Below, piece after piece: positions 23,173 to 32,264 of a stretch of DNA of 61,973 bases. The position numbers were made by a program, and so were the translations under genes. The notes under the pieces are model-generated. The model saw nothing but the letters and a program-made list of their open reading frames with translations. It was not told where the DNA came from and ran no database searches. This stretch comes from an uncultured bacterium (GTDB lineage Bacteria > Cyanobacteriota > Vampirovibrionia > Gastranaerophilales > Gastranaerophilaceae): NCBI GenBank assembly GCA_900553895.1, contig USFB01000009.1, positions 1 to 61,973 of the forward strand, given 5' to 3'. Positions within the stretch are counted from its first letter, which is position 1, and each line of letters begins with the position of its first letter.

Positions 23173-25662
23173 ATGTTCGAACGTTTTACTGAAAAGGCGA
23201 TTAAAGTCATTATGCTTGCTCAAGAAGAAGCAAGAAGACTTGGTCATAATTTTGTCGGTACTGAGCAAATTTTGCTTGGTTTAATCGGCGAAGGAACAGG
23301 TATTGCAGCTAAAACCCTTAAATCTATGGGCGTAAACCTTAAAGATGCAAGAGTTGAAGTTGAAAAAATTATCGGCAGGGGCTCAGGCTTCGTTGCCGTA
23401 GAAATTCCGTTTACCCCAAGAGCAAAAAGAGTTTTAGAGCTTTCTTGGGATGAAGCAAGACAACTTGGTCACAACTACATAGGTACAGAACACTTGCTTT
23501 TAGGCTTAATTCGTGAAGGCGAAGGCGTTGCAGCAAGAGTTTTGGAAAACCTTGGCGTAGACTTGAACAAAGTTAGAAGTAATGTTGTTAAAATGTTAGG
23601 TGATTCAAAACCTCAAACAGCTTCTGCAGGTGTTGGCGGTTCATCTTCAAGCTCTCAAACAAGCAAAGTTAAGACTCCAAGCCTTGATGAGTTCGGTACT
23701 GATTTGACCCAAGCAGCATCAGAACTCAGACTTGACCCTGTTGTAGGTAGAGAAAAAGAAATCGAACGTGTTATACAAATTCTTGCGAGAAGAACAAAAA
23801 ACAACCCTGTTTTACTTGGCGAACCGGGTGTTGGTAAAACTGCTGTTGCAGAAGGTCTTGCAATCAGAATCGTAAATAGCGAAGTTCCTGATATTTTGGA
23901 AAATAAAAAAATCATTCAGCTTGATATGGGCTTGTTGATTGCCGGTACAAAATACAGAGGTGAGTTTGAAGAACGTCTTAAAAAGATTATGGACGAAATC
24001 AGACAAGCCGGAAATGTTATTCTTGTAATTGATGAAATGCATACCTTAATCGGTGCCGGTGCGGCAGAAGGTGCAATTGATGCGGCAAACATCCTTAAAC
24101 CTGCACTTTCAAGAGGTGAAATTCAAGTAATCGGTGCCACAACTTCTGATGAATACAGAAAGTATATCGAAAAAGATTCAGCGTTAGAAAGAAGATTCCA
24201 ACCTGTAATCATTGACGAACCTTCTATTGATGAAACAATAGAAATTATTCGTGGTTTGAAGCCAAAATACGAAGAACACCACAACTTGAACATTTCTGAT
24301 GAAGCAATCGTTGCAGCTACAAAGCTTTCAAGCAAATACATCAACGATAGATTTTTACCTGACAAAGCCATTGACGTAATCGACGAAGCCAGTTCAAAGG
24401 TTAGATTAAAGGTTTGCACACTCTCTCCGGAAGGAAAAGAACTTGATAAAGAATTGAAAGAAATTATCAAGGAAAAAGAAGATGCAATCAGAAATCAAGA
24501 ATTTGAAAGAGCATCAGCTTTACGCGATGACGAAGCAAATATGAAAGATAGAATCAGAGAAGTTTCTGAAGAATGGCGTCGTCAAAATGATGCAAATAAA
24601 CCGACTGTAACAGAAGAAGATGTTGCAGAAGTTATTGCAACAATGACAGGCGTTCCTGTAACAAAACTTACGGAAGGCGAATCAGAAAGATTACTTAAGC
24701 TTGAAGATACACTTCATGCAAGAGTTATCGGACAAAGCGACGCTGTAACTGCTATTTCTAAAGCAATCAGACGTGCAAGGGTAGGTTTAAAATCACCAAA
24801 CAGACCAATCGGAAGTTTTATCTTCTGCGGTCCTACGGGTGTTGGTAAAACCGAACTTGCAAAAGCTTTGGCAGAAGCTATTTTTGGTAGCGAAGACAAT
24901 ATGATAAGAGTAGATATGTCAGAATTTATGGAAAAACATTCTACTGCTAAACTTATCGGTTCTCCTCCTGGATACGTTGGTTATGATGATGGTGGACACT
25001 TGTCTGAGCTTGTTAGAAAGAAACCTTACTCAGTTATTCTTTTCGACGAAATTGAAAAAGCTCACCCTGATGTATTCAACATCATGTTACAAATTCTTGA
25101 TGACGGACGTTTAACCGATGCAAAAGGTCGTCACATCAACTTCAAGAATACTGTAATTATCATGACTTCTAACGTTGGTGCAAGTATGATTACAACTCAA
25201 GGTAAACTTGGTTTCTCAACTGCAGAAGACGTTAAAAAGGATAAATACGAAAAACTTAAAGATACAGTTAATGAAGAACTTAAGAAGGCATTCAGACCTG
25301 AGTTCTTGAACCGTATTGATGATATTATCGTGTTCTCACACTTGAGCAAGGAAGAAATCCGTCAAATCGTAGACTTGATGATGAAAGATTTGTTCAAACG
25401 TCTTTCTGAACGCGATTTGTCAATCGAAGTTACTGACGAAGTTAAAGACTACCTTGCAAAAGATGGTTATAACGAAGCCTACGGTGCAAGACCTTTGAGA
25501 AGATTGATTCAAAAGAAAATTGAGGATCAGCTTGCAGAAGAAATCTTGACGAACGCTTATCAACCGGGCGATACAATTCTTCTTAAATTGGTTGACGATA
25601 AAATCGTTTTCGAGAGAAAAGAAGGTGCTAACGCAGAACAAGCGGTTACTCAAGAAAGTTAG
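23173..25662 (+). CDS. clpC: ATP-dependent Clp protease ATPase subunit ClpC
   Basis: A Hsp100 unfoldase that feeds proteins to ClpP. Two Clp-N repeats occupy about 1-145 (FTEKAIKVIMLAQEEARRLGH and FTPRAKRVLELSWDEARQLGH). The first AAA+ domain has Walker A GEPGVGKT at 216; a UVR-like coiled middle region (IRNQEFERASALRDDE, about 430-450) marks it as ClpC rather than ClpA or ClpB. The second AAA+ domain has GPTGVGKT at 553 and GYVGYDDGG. The length of 829 is typical. An AGAGGA ribosome site precedes the ATG. I see no CtsR or CIRCE operator upstream. Confidence 0.96.
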   Translation: MFERFTEKAIKVIMLAQEEARRLGHNFVGTEQILLGLIGEGTGIAAKTLKSMGVNLKDARVEVEKIIGRGSGFVAVEIPFTPRAKRVLELSWDEARQLGHNYIGTEHLLLGLIREGEGVAARVLENLGVDLNKVRSNVVKMLGDSKPQTASAGVGGSSSSSQTSKVKTPSLDEFGTDLTQAASELRLDPVVGREKEIERVIQILARRTKNNPVLLGEPGVGKTAVAEGLAIRIVNSEVPDILENKKIIQLDMGLLIAGTKYRGEFEERLKKIMDEIRQAGNVILVIDEMHTLIGAGAAEGAIDAANILKPALSRGEIQVIGATTSDEYRKYIEKDSALERRFQPVIIDEPSIDETIEIIRGLKPKYEEHHNLNISDEAIVAATKLSSKYINDRFLPDKAIDVIDEASSKVRLKVCTLSPEGKELDKELKEIIKEKEDAIRNQEFERASALRDDEANMKDRIREVSEEWRRQNDANKPTVTEEDVAEVIATMTGVPVTKLTEGESERLLKLEDTLHARVIGQSDAVTAISKAIRRARVGLKSPNRPIGSFIFCGPTGVGKTELAKALAEAIFGSEDNMIRVDMSEFMEKHSTAKLIGSPPGYVGYDDGGHLSELVRKKPYSVILFDEIEKAHPDVFNIMLQILDDGRLTDAKGRHINFKNTVIIMTSNVGASMITTQGKLGFSTAEDVKKDKYEKLKDTVNEELKKAFRPEFLNRIDDIIVFSHLSKEEIRQIVDLMMKDLFKRLSERDLSIEVTDEVKDYLAKDGYNEAYGARPLRRLIQKKIEDQLAEEILTNAYQPGDTILLKLVDDKIVFERKEGANAEQAVTQES

Positions 25663-25685
25663 CTTATAAAAGAAAGTTGAAAATT

Positions 25686-25721
25686 AAAATCGGTTGGGCT
25701 TTAACGTCCAACCGATTTTTA
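25686..25721 (+). terminator. clpC terminator
   Basis: AAAATCGGTTGG pairs with CCAACCGATTTTT. The loop GGCTTTAACGT relates it to the TTGGGCTTTCAGCCCAA palindromes, so the terminator may derive from that repeat. Confidence 0.85.
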
Positions 25722-25738
25722 GTTTTAAAGTAAATTAA

Positions 25739-25763
25739 TGGCGCAAAAAATTGCACTCTACCA
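25739..25763. repeat. Palindromic repeat, GTGCAATTTTTTGCAC family (reversed)
   Basis: TGGCGCAAAAAATTGCACTC then TACCA. It is the reverse complement, with small changes, of 44888-44912, followed by an AT-rich GAAAATGG arm. Confidence 0.65.
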
Positions 25764-25794
25764 TTTTAAATTGAAAATGGATAGTTGAAAAATC

Positions 25795-26589
25795 TTAACA
25801 ACCTTCTGCTTGATAAGCCCATGCCGAATGGTTATGAATACTTTCAATAGATTCACATTCTACTTCAAAAGAATCAATTATTTCATTTTTTCTAAGCAAT
25901 AAAACAACATCGCGCAAAACATCTTCTACAAATTTAGGATTTTCATAAGCATGTTCTGTTACATATTTTTCATCTTCACGTTTCAAAAGTGAATATAATT
26001 CACAAGATGCACAACTTTCAATATCTCTTACTAAATCTTCAAGCCAAATATGTTCATCTTCTGGATAAGTTATTTTAACAGAAACAATCGCACGTTGATT
26101 ATGTGCGCCAAAATCTGAAATTTCTTTAGAACAAGGACAAAGGGTTGTAACAGGGACTTTTACACAAAGAAAAAATCTGTATTCTTCGTCTTCTTCGCCA
26201 TAATTATCCAAAATACCTTCAAATGAACAATCATAACACATTGGAGCGGAAATTTCGGTAACAGGTGCTTTTTTATCAATAAAATATTTAAAATCAAATT
26301 TTAAATAACCACTTTTCGCCTCAAGACGTTTAACAATCGCTTCTACACAACCTTTAATATCAACACCTAATGTGTGTTTACTACGCCATTCGTTCAGAAC
26401 TTCCACAAAGCGCGACATGTGCGTACCTTTATAATGTGCAGGCAAAGAAACACCTGCGGTTGCATTTGAATAAATAACAATATCTTCTTTGTCTTTACGT
26501 TGAATAACCAAAGGAAGTTCAATACCTTTAATCCCAACTTTTTGAATATCAACTCCACGATTATCCGATTGATTTTGAACGTCTTTCAT
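25795..26589 (-). CDS. folE2: GTP cyclohydrolase IB (FolE2)
   Basis: Converts GTP to dihydroneopterin triphosphate, the first step of folate (and pteridine/queuosine) synthesis. The family markers are AHYKGTHMSRFVEVL near 51-65, CPCSKEISDFGAHNQRA (catalytic Cys151 with Cys153) and IHNHSAWA near the C-terminus, providing metal and active-site His. The type IB enzyme uses metals other than zinc as well as zinc, and often replaces FolE under zinc limitation. The length of 264 is typical. The ATG directly follows the stop of the upstream gene, so the two are translationally coupled. Confidence 0.94.
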   Translation of the reverse strand: MKDVQNQSDNRGVDIQKVGIKGIELPLVIQRKDKEDIVIYSNATAGVSLPAHYKGTHMSRFVEVLNEWRSKHTLGVDIKGCVEAIVKRLEAKSGYLKFDFKYFIDKKAPVTEISAPMCYDCSFEGILDNYGEEDEEYRFFLCVKVPVTTLCPCSKEISDFGAHNQRAIVSVKITYPEDEHIWLEDLVRDIESCASCELYSLLKREDEKYVTEHAYENPKFVEDVLRDVVLLLRKNEIIDSFEVECESIESIHNHSAWAYQAEGC

Positions 26590-26913
26590 CTAAATTTCGA
26601 CTCCTTCAAAAGTCTTTTGTTCCAAAGCTATAAGAAGTTTAAGAGCAGCTACGCGTTGAACTTTTGGAGGCGCATTTCTTAATAATTCAACAGCCTTTAG
26701 CATCATTGGGTCATTATCATACCAACGATTGCCTTTTCCTTGATAAGTATTAATGATATCGTAAACGTGTTCAATAACTTCACCTGCAACTTGTTCTTGC
26801 AATTGAAGCATGAATTCTGCTGCTTCGGATTTTGTTTCATCGGGTGAAAGCCTTAAAAGCTCTAAAGCTTCTTTTAAAATCGGGTCTTTGTCATACCAAC
26901 GTTTGTTTATCAT
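26590..26913 (-). CDS. Small tandem-repeat protein (WYDxDP repeats) coupled to folE2
   Basis: A 107-residue helical protein built from two copies of one unit: RWYDKDPILKEALELLRLSP near residue 4 and RWYDNDPMMLKAVELLRNAP near 65. Each unit is followed by a helix with A-E/R-L-L-Q/A spacing. I do not know the family. The start at 26913 is set by GCGAGGA upstream; the longer reading frame to 27021 would overlap aroQ. Its stop abuts the folE2 ATG, which suggests a role tied to folate synthesis or simple co-regulation. Confidence 0.7.
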   Translation of the reverse strand: MINKRWYDKDPILKEALELLRLSPDETKSEAAEFMLQLQEQVAGEVIEHVYDIINTYQGKGNRWYDNDPMMLKAVELLRNAPPKVQRVAALKLLIALEQKTFEGVEI

Positions 26914-27004
26914 TTTGTCCTCGCATTCTTCTTTAATATATTGTATAATAAATACGGTAATTAGTGAAGGGTAGGGTTTATAAGCTTCAGTAAAGGATTT
27001 AATC

Positions 27005-27442
27005 ATGAAAATTTTACTCATAAACGGTGCAAACTTAAATTTGTTAGGCTCAAGAGAGCCTGAAAAATATGGCTCAACAACTCTTAAAGATATTGAATCA
27101 GCAGTTATTCAAAGAGGAAATGAACTTGATGCGCAAGTCGATGTTTGGCAAAGCAACCACGAAGGTGATATTGTCGACAAAATCCAAGCTGCAAAAGGAG
27201 TTTACGATGGAATTTTAATAAATGCGGGCGGTTACACACACACAAGTGTTGTGATTCGTGATGCAATTGCTTCTGTACAAATTCCGACTGTGGAAATCCA
27301 CATGACAAACATTCATGCTCGTGAAGAATTTCGTCACACATCGCTTATCTCAGGGGTTTGCATTGCACAAGTTGTAGGTTTCAAAGAACTAAGCTATACT
27401 CTGGCACTTGAAGGTTTGGTTAATTACTTGAAGAATTCTTAA
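27005..27442 (+). CDS. aroQ: Type II 3-dehydroquinate dehydratase
   Basis: The third shikimate pathway step, dehydroquinate to dehydroshikimate, done by a dodecameric flavodoxin-like enzyme. INGANLNLLGSREPEKYGS supplies the catalytic loop Arg17 and Tyr22; INAGGYTHTSVVIRDAI binds the substrate; EIHMTNIHAREEFRHTS carries the catalytic His and closing Arg. The length of 145 is normal. Its ribosome site is AAAGGA. It is divergent from the folE2 pair. Confidence 0.96.
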   Translation: MKILLINGANLNLLGSREPEKYGSTTLKDIESAVIQRGNELDAQVDVWQSNHEGDIVDKIQAAKGVYDGILINAGGYTHTSVVIRDAIASVQIPTVEIHMTNIHAREEFRHTSLISGVCIAQVVGFKELSYTLALEGLVNYLKNS

Positions 27443-27448
27443 AATAAT

Positions 27449-27472
27449 GCCTTCCTCTAAAGAGGAAGGCTA
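27449..27472 (+). terminator. Hairpin after aroQ
   Basis: GCCTTCCTC / GAGGAAGGC stem with a TAAA loop, then a pyrimidine-rich tail (TCTCTTTCTCTCTC). Confidence 0.7.
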
Positions 27473-27683
27473 AATTCTCTTTCTCTCTCATTTTCTAACT
27501 TTTGTTAATGTCTTATATATTATAAAAGTCTTCTTAAAAAATCAAATTTCAAAAAGAGAAATTGTTGTTACAAAATTTAACATTAAATCCTTAATTACAA
27601 AATTGAAATTAACTATTGCAATATTTAGAAAAAAGAGTATAATGAAATTCTTGGATAGATTATTCCATTTAGGATAGTGTAGA

Positions 27684-28043
27684 ATGAATATAACAAATAT
27701 CAGAAATCAACAACAAAATGTAATAAGACAAAGGTTGTCTGAAATTTACACACACGAAAGAGCACACAAAGCCAAAGGTGGTTCTTTGACAGGACCAATA
27801 GTTATTGACTGGAAGAATGGAATCCCAATAGGTGGTCACGTTTCTATTAAAATTCCATCTTTAAACCCTAAAAATCCGAGAAAAACTATTGAAGAAGCTA
27901 ACACAGTAATCAATTCTGCAATGGCACCATCTGAGCCATCAAATCAGGATTATAAAGTAGCAGGACAAACTAAAACTGTCAAGGCTCAAGCCGAAAGACT
28001 ACAAGCAAAAAAACAAAACAAGGGGTTAGATTATTATGCATAA
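27684..28043 (+). CDS. Small unknown protein
   Basis: A 119-residue protein starting MNITNIRNQQQNVIRQ, again like the window's other unknown proteins. A short strand pair (LTGPIVIDWKNGIPIGGHVS IKIPS) is followed by a basic Gln/Lys-rich tail. There is no signal peptide or membrane segment and no family I recognise. An AGGA ribosome site lies nine bases before the ATG. A tiny reading frame overlaps its end. Confidence 0.6.
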   Translation: MNITNIRNQQQNVIRQRLSEIYTHERAHKAKGGSLTGPIVIDWKNGIPIGGHVSIKIPSLNPKNPRKTIEEANTVINSAMAPSEPSNQDYKVAGQTKTVKAQAERLQAKKQNKGLDYYA

Positions 28044-28113
28044 ATTAATTGAATTCTTATATCATTTGTTTGCACCTAAAAAGTTTGTATTTGTGGAAAT
28101 TGAAAAGGATTAG
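28036..28113 (+). CDS. Possible 25-residue microprotein
   Basis: ATG at 28036 overlaps the end of the previous gene by eight bases. It encodes MHKLIEFLYHLFAPKKFVFV plus EIEKD, an amphipathic peptide. An AGGGG sequence about 11 bases upstream could serve as ribosome site. The coding evidence is weak. Confidence 0.3.
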   Translation: MHKLIEFLYHLFAPKKFVFVEIEKD

Positions 28114-28127
28114 TATTCACCAATTAT

Positions 28128-28156
28128 TTGCAAAAACTCATAAAATCAATTAAAAT
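28128..28156 (+). promoter_or_regulatory. Promoter with -10 six bases before the ATG (leaderless)
   Basis: TTGCAA (28128-28133), 17 bases, TAAAAT (28151-28156), six bases, then ATG at 28163. No Shine-Dalgarno is present. Confidence 0.6.
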
Positions 28157-28162
28157 CAATGT

Positions 28163-30409
28163 ATGACTTATCAGTTTTTAAATGATTCCATTGATATTAA
28201 TGATGTTGTTTTGCCAAATTCCGACAAAATTCATCCGCTGTTGTTGAAAAATGATGACGCAGATATAAAAAAGGCTTTAGCATTTTTAGCAACTGATGAA
28301 AAGTTTTTATATGTACATGGTTTTTTAGGAACCGGGAAAAGACAATTCATAAACTATGTTGCCGATTTTTTACAAAAAGATGTTATAAAGCTCGAATACT
28401 ATTGCAAAGAATCTACTGTTTGTGATGATATTTTGTTATATTTTATTGATATTATTGAAAAGACGGCGTTATCAAAAGCGGTTAATCTTAATACAAAAGT
28501 AACAACTCTCGCCGTAAAATTTCAAACATACATATCATCAATCAAAAAGCCTTTTATAATAATTTTACATTCATTTGACGATATATCTCAAGACAACTCT
28601 AATCTTGTATCACAGAATTTGCAAGAAGCTTTAACAAAAAATAGTAATTTAAAGGTTATTTTATCAACAAGAGCACTTGTTCAAGGAATTTTAGGTAACA
28701 TTAAATTTGATAAGAAAATTTTTCTCAAAGCTTTTTCTAAAGATATTTTCAAAGAATTCTTAACTACAAGTCAAATTAATTGCACTGATACGACTCTTGA
28801 TGATTTTTATAAATATACACGCGGATATTATTATTACACGGCTTTATCTATAAAAATTATTCAGGCAATGAAGATTTCTCTGAATGATTTTTTGGAAAAA
28901 TTTGCAATGTCAGGTATGAATTTTGATTCGTATTTGGGAATTACCTATATTAACTTAATTCCAAATACAATAAGAAATTTCTTTTGGTTTTTAAGAACAG
29001 TAAGACATGGACTAACATTTAATGCGCTTGCAGTGTTTGAACTTTATGACGAATTTTCAATTGAGTATCTGAAAACAAATTTGATGATTTTTCAAGTTGG
29101 TGAAATTATTTATGTTCAAGATTATTTTCAACAAAACATTGATATTTCAATACCTGCAAAAACTGAAATAAAACTGCATAAATATATTATAAGCATTTAT
29201 GAAAAACAACTTAAAGAACCTTTGCAAACAAGAGAAATTCTAATTTCAAGACAAGCATTGAGGGCAGAAATCGATTTCCACAATAACTGCATTAAAAATA
29301 TTGAAGTTGGTAGTAAAAATGAAGAAAAGCAAATAAAAACTACCATGCAGAAACCGATAGAAGAAAAAACAGTTATAGCAGAAGGTCTTGAATCTAAACT
29401 GCAAACTGCGCGCAAATTACATGAAGAAAAAAAGAATACAGAAGCCATTGAACTTTATTCAAAAATTTTAGAAGATGAAAAAATTGATGTTCAAACAAAG
29501 AATGAAGTTCGACTTGCACTTGCAAAAGTTTATAAAGAAATCGGTTCCTACTCCAAAGCAGTATACTATTTAGAACGCATAGAAACTTATTATAAAAAAA
29601 ATAATGAGGTAATTAACCTAAATTATTTGTATTATGAACTCACAGATATTTATTTTTTAATGTATAAGTGCGAACGAGCAATTAAAACAATAAAGAAAGT
29701 TATTTATTCAGTTGATACACCACAATCTTTAATGGTTGCGTCTTGTACACTTTTGGGAAATATTTATACTTCGCAGAATAATCCGAATGAAGCATATTCA
29801 TATTACAAAAAAGCACTTGAATCTTTGGATGAAAATACATCCGAAGAAACTTTGTCTGAGTTATACTTTAAATATGCATTAGCTTCTGACGATAGGGGAG
29901 ATGAAAAAACTGCATTTGAATATTATACAAAATGTATAACTTTAAATGAAGATAACCCATATAAATCACTCGCATATTCAAATATGGGTGCTTGTTATTT
30001 TGATAATAATAATTTAGCAGACGCAAAAGATTGCCTAAAAAAAGCTTATGATATTGAAAAACGCAATAACGATTATGATGGAATTTATTATAACGCTTCT
30101 CAACTTGCAGAAGTTTTAGTTGCAATGCATGACAAAAACGCTTTAAATTATTTAATCGAAGCAAAACAATCTGCTGAATTTTTAGATGAAGGTTATTATA
30201 TAATGGAATCTTGTGTTGCTCTAGGCGATTATTATTACAACGATTCGAGCTTGGCAAAAAAAGCTTTGAAAGAATATTTTGAAGCAAAAAGAATTGCAGT
30301 TGCAATTGGTGATGATGTAGAAAAAATCGATAATCGTATTAAAGATATGAAGCTTAGAATGAGCAAAGAAGAATTTAGCGAGATAGAAAATAAGTATGAA
30401 GAAAAATAG
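28163..30409 (+). CDS. STAND-like P-loop ATPase with C-terminal TPR repeats
   Basis: A 748-residue cytoplasmic protein. The P-loop is GFLGTGKRQ (53-61), with Arg where Ser or Thr normally follows the Lys. A Walker B-like strand FIIILHSFDD (131-140) and a sensor-like VILSTRA near 165 follow, then a helical region like the winged-helix part of STAND NTPases. From about 415 to 740 come TPR-like helix pairs (LGNIYTSQNNPNEAYSYYKKALE, YSNMGACYFDNNNLADAKDCLKKAY). Such proteins are signalling switches or defence sensors; the role here is unknown. rsmG starts 14 bases before its stop. Confidence 0.7.
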   Translation: MTYQFLNDSIDINDVVLPNSDKIHPLLLKNDDADIKKALAFLATDEKFLYVHGFLGTGKRQFINYVADFLQKDVIKLEYYCKESTVCDDILLYFIDIIEKTALSKAVNLNTKVTTLAVKFQTYISSIKKPFIIILHSFDDISQDNSNLVSQNLQEALTKNSNLKVILSTRALVQGILGNIKFDKKIFLKAFSKDIFKEFLTTSQINCTDTTLDDFYKYTRGYYYYTALSIKIIQAMKISLNDFLEKFAMSGMNFDSYLGITYINLIPNTIRNFFWFLRTVRHGLTFNALAVFELYDEFSIEYLKTNLMIFQVGEIIYVQDYFQQNIDISIPAKTEIKLHKYIISIYEKQLKEPLQTREILISRQALRAEIDFHNNCIKNIEVGSKNEEKQIKTTMQKPIEEKTVIAEGLESKLQTARKLHEEKKNTEAIELYSKILEDEKIDVQTKNEVRLALAKVYKEIGSYSKAVYYLERIETYYKKNNEVINLNYLYYELTDIYFLMYKCERAIKTIKKVIYSVDTPQSLMVASCTLLGNIYTSQNNPNEAYSYYKKALESLDENTSEETLSELYFKYALASDDRGDEKTAFEYYTKCITLNEDNPYKSLAYSNMGACYFDNNNLADAKDCLKKAYDIEKRNNDYDGIYYNASQLAEVLVAMHDKNALNYLIEAKQSAEFLDEGYYIMESCVALGDYYYNDSSLAKKALKEYFEAKRIAVAIGDDVEKIDNRIKDMKLRMSKEEFSEIENKYEEK

Positions 30410-31004
30410 ATTTAAAATTTGTGCCAACTTTGAAGGTTATAAAAAAGTGTTTTTGGAAGAAAATGCTAAACTTAATTTGATTTCAAAAAATGATGAAAAA
30501 GTTTTATTTGAAAAACATATTTATGATTCACTGGCTATAAAATTATTTTTTGAAAAGTACAAAATTTCTAAAGCAAATTTGCTTGATATCGGCTGTGGTG
30601 GTGGTTTTCCGAGCGTTCCTATTGCTATCGAATTCCCAGATATTAATGTTGTCGGAATTGATAGCATAAGAAAAAAAATCAATTCGATTAATACGATTAA
30701 AGAAGCATTGACACTTAATAATCTTTCAACAATTTGTGACAGAGTGGAAAATATTGGCAATATGCGTTTTGATATTATAACAAGCCGTGCAGTGGCTGAT
30801 TTGTCAAAAATTTGTGAATATGCACTTCCTCTTCTTAAAAAAGACGGATATTTTGTGGCGTATAAGTCTAAAAAAGCGTTGGAAGAACTTGAAGGCGCAA
30901 GAGAAGTTTTGAAAAAACATAACGCTAAAGTTGTTGATATTATTAATTACACATTACCGCTCGAAGAAATTTATGAGAGAAATTTAATTATTATAAAGCA
31001 CTAA
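30396..31004 (+). CDS. rsmG: 16S rRNA m7G527 methyltransferase
   Basis: Methylates N7 of G527 in 16S rRNA using S-adenosylmethionine. A Rossmann fold with LLDIGCGGGFPSVPIAIEFP forms the cofactor site, followed by VVGIDSIRKKI and FDIITSRAVADL, the RsmG signature. The length of 202 is normal. The start lies inside the preceding ATPase gene, so the two are translationally coupled. Confidence 0.92.
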   Translation: MKKNRFKICANFEGYKKVFLEENAKLNLISKNDEKVLFEKHIYDSLAIKLFFEKYKISKANLLDIGCGGGFPSVPIAIEFPDINVVGIDSIRKKINSINTIKEALTLNNLSTICDRVENIGNMRFDIITSRAVADLSKICEYALPLLKKDGYFVAYKSKKALEELEGAREVLKKHNAKVVDIINYTLPLEEIYERNLIIIKH

Positions 31005-31078
31005 TATTTATTGCTAAAAGAAGTCAAACTTTACAATTTTCCCCCTCTGCGATATTATTTTTAGTAAGGAGAAATAGT

Positions 31079-32113
31079 ATGAAAGAACAGTTGGAAAATA
31101 TTTATAACTCAGCTAAGACAGATATTGAACAAGCTCAAACAATTAGTGATATTGATGAAATCAGATTGAAATACTTAAGCCGTAAAGGTGAATTTAATTC
31201 AATCAAAAAAGGTTTAAAAGATTTATCAGACGAAGATAAACGTGTTGTCGGTGCATTAGCTAACAAAATTACTCAAGATTTGGAAGGACTTTTGAAGGAC
31301 AAGCACGACGCATTTTATCAAAAAGAACTTAATGAAAAATTACAAAAAGATAGAATTGATATTACTTTGAGTGGTAAATATATTCCACAAGGAAAAGTTC
31401 ACCCTCTAACTTCTACTACAAATGAAATCGTAACAATTTTCCAAAATCTTGGTTTCTCAGTGGTAGCACCAAACTTATCGCCTGAAGTCGAAACAGAATA
31501 CTACAACTTTGATATGTTGAATGTTCCAAAAGACCACCCTGCAAGAGATGTACAAGATACTTTTTATGTAAAAGGAATGGAAGGCGTTGTTTTGAGAAGT
31601 CAAACTTCAGGCGCTCAAATTCACGTTATGGAAAATCAAAAACCCCCAATTAAGGTTATTTCTCCGGGAAGAGTTTATAGAAACGAAAACATCAATGCTC
31701 GTAAAAATAATTTTTTCCACCAAATCGAAGGTTTGTATGTTGATAAAGATATTACATTTGGCGATTTAAAAGGTGTGTTGAACGAATTTATCAGATTGTA
31801 TTTTGGTTCTGCACGTCCAACTCGTTTCAGAAGCAGTTTCTTCCCATTCACAGAACCTTCTGCTGAAGTTGACGTTCAATGTATTATGTGCCAAGGCAAA
31901 GGATGTCGCACTTGTAGCGGAACAGGTTGGCTAGAAGTTCTCGGTTGCGGTATGGTTGATGCTAACGTTTTACGTGGCGTTGGAATTGACCCGGATGTTT
32001 ATTCAGGTTTTGCATTCGGCATGGGCGTTGAAAGGCTTGCAATGCTTAAATATGCAATTGATGATATCAGATTGTTCTTCAATAACGACAAGAGATTCTT
32101 AGAACAATTCTAA
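31079..32113 (+). CDS. pheS: Phenylalanyl-tRNA synthetase alpha subunit
   Basis: The catalytic alpha chain of the heterotetrameric class II synthetase. The N-terminal coiled coil spans about 1-90. Class II motif 2 lies in RVYRNENINARKNNFFHQIEGLYVD; FFPFTEPSAEVDVQC and the GKGCRTCSGTGWLEVLGCGM block are PheS hallmarks; motif 3 is FGMGVERLAML. The length of 344 is normal. pheT is not next to it (efp follows), so the beta chain is encoded elsewhere. The ribosome site is AAGGAG. I see no T-box upstream. Confidence 0.96.
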   Translation: MKEQLENIYNSAKTDIEQAQTISDIDEIRLKYLSRKGEFNSIKKGLKDLSDEDKRVVGALANKITQDLEGLLKDKHDAFYQKELNEKLQKDRIDITLSGKYIPQGKVHPLTSTTNEIVTIFQNLGFSVVAPNLSPEVETEYYNFDMLNVPKDHPARDVQDTFYVKGMEGVVLRSQTSGAQIHVMENQKPPIKVISPGRVYRNENINARKNNFFHQIEGLYVDKDITFGDLKGVLNEFIRLYFGSARPTRFRSSFFPFTEPSAEVDVQCIMCQGKGCRTCSGTGWLEVLGCGMVDANVLRGVGIDPDVYSGFAFGMGVERLAMLKYAIDDIRLFFNNDKRFLEQF

Positions 32114-32131
32114 TTTTATAGTTATATGTTT

Positions 32132-32167
32132 AAAGTCGGGCGCAGTTATAAAATTGCGTCCGACTTT
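32132..32167 (+). terminator. pheS terminator
   Basis: AAAGTCGGGCGCA / TGCGTCCGACTTT stem with an AT-rich loop; the downstream T-rich stretch begins several bases later. Confidence 0.75.
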
Positions 32168-32264
32168 ACATTTATAGCAACTTTTTCCTTCCATGTTGCG
32201 AGAAAATCTCGTTTATGTTAGTATCAAGAAAAAAGATGAATAGTAATATATTTAAGGAGCACGT

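Noticed and set aside
26914..27021. Longer N-terminus for the WYDxDP protein
   Set aside because: It would overlap aroQ and lacks a ribosome site, while GCGAGGA precedes 26913.
31005..31078. T-box leader before pheS (also sought before valS and serS)
   Set aside because: No conserved T-box sequence or specifier structure is visible, and the gaps are too short.
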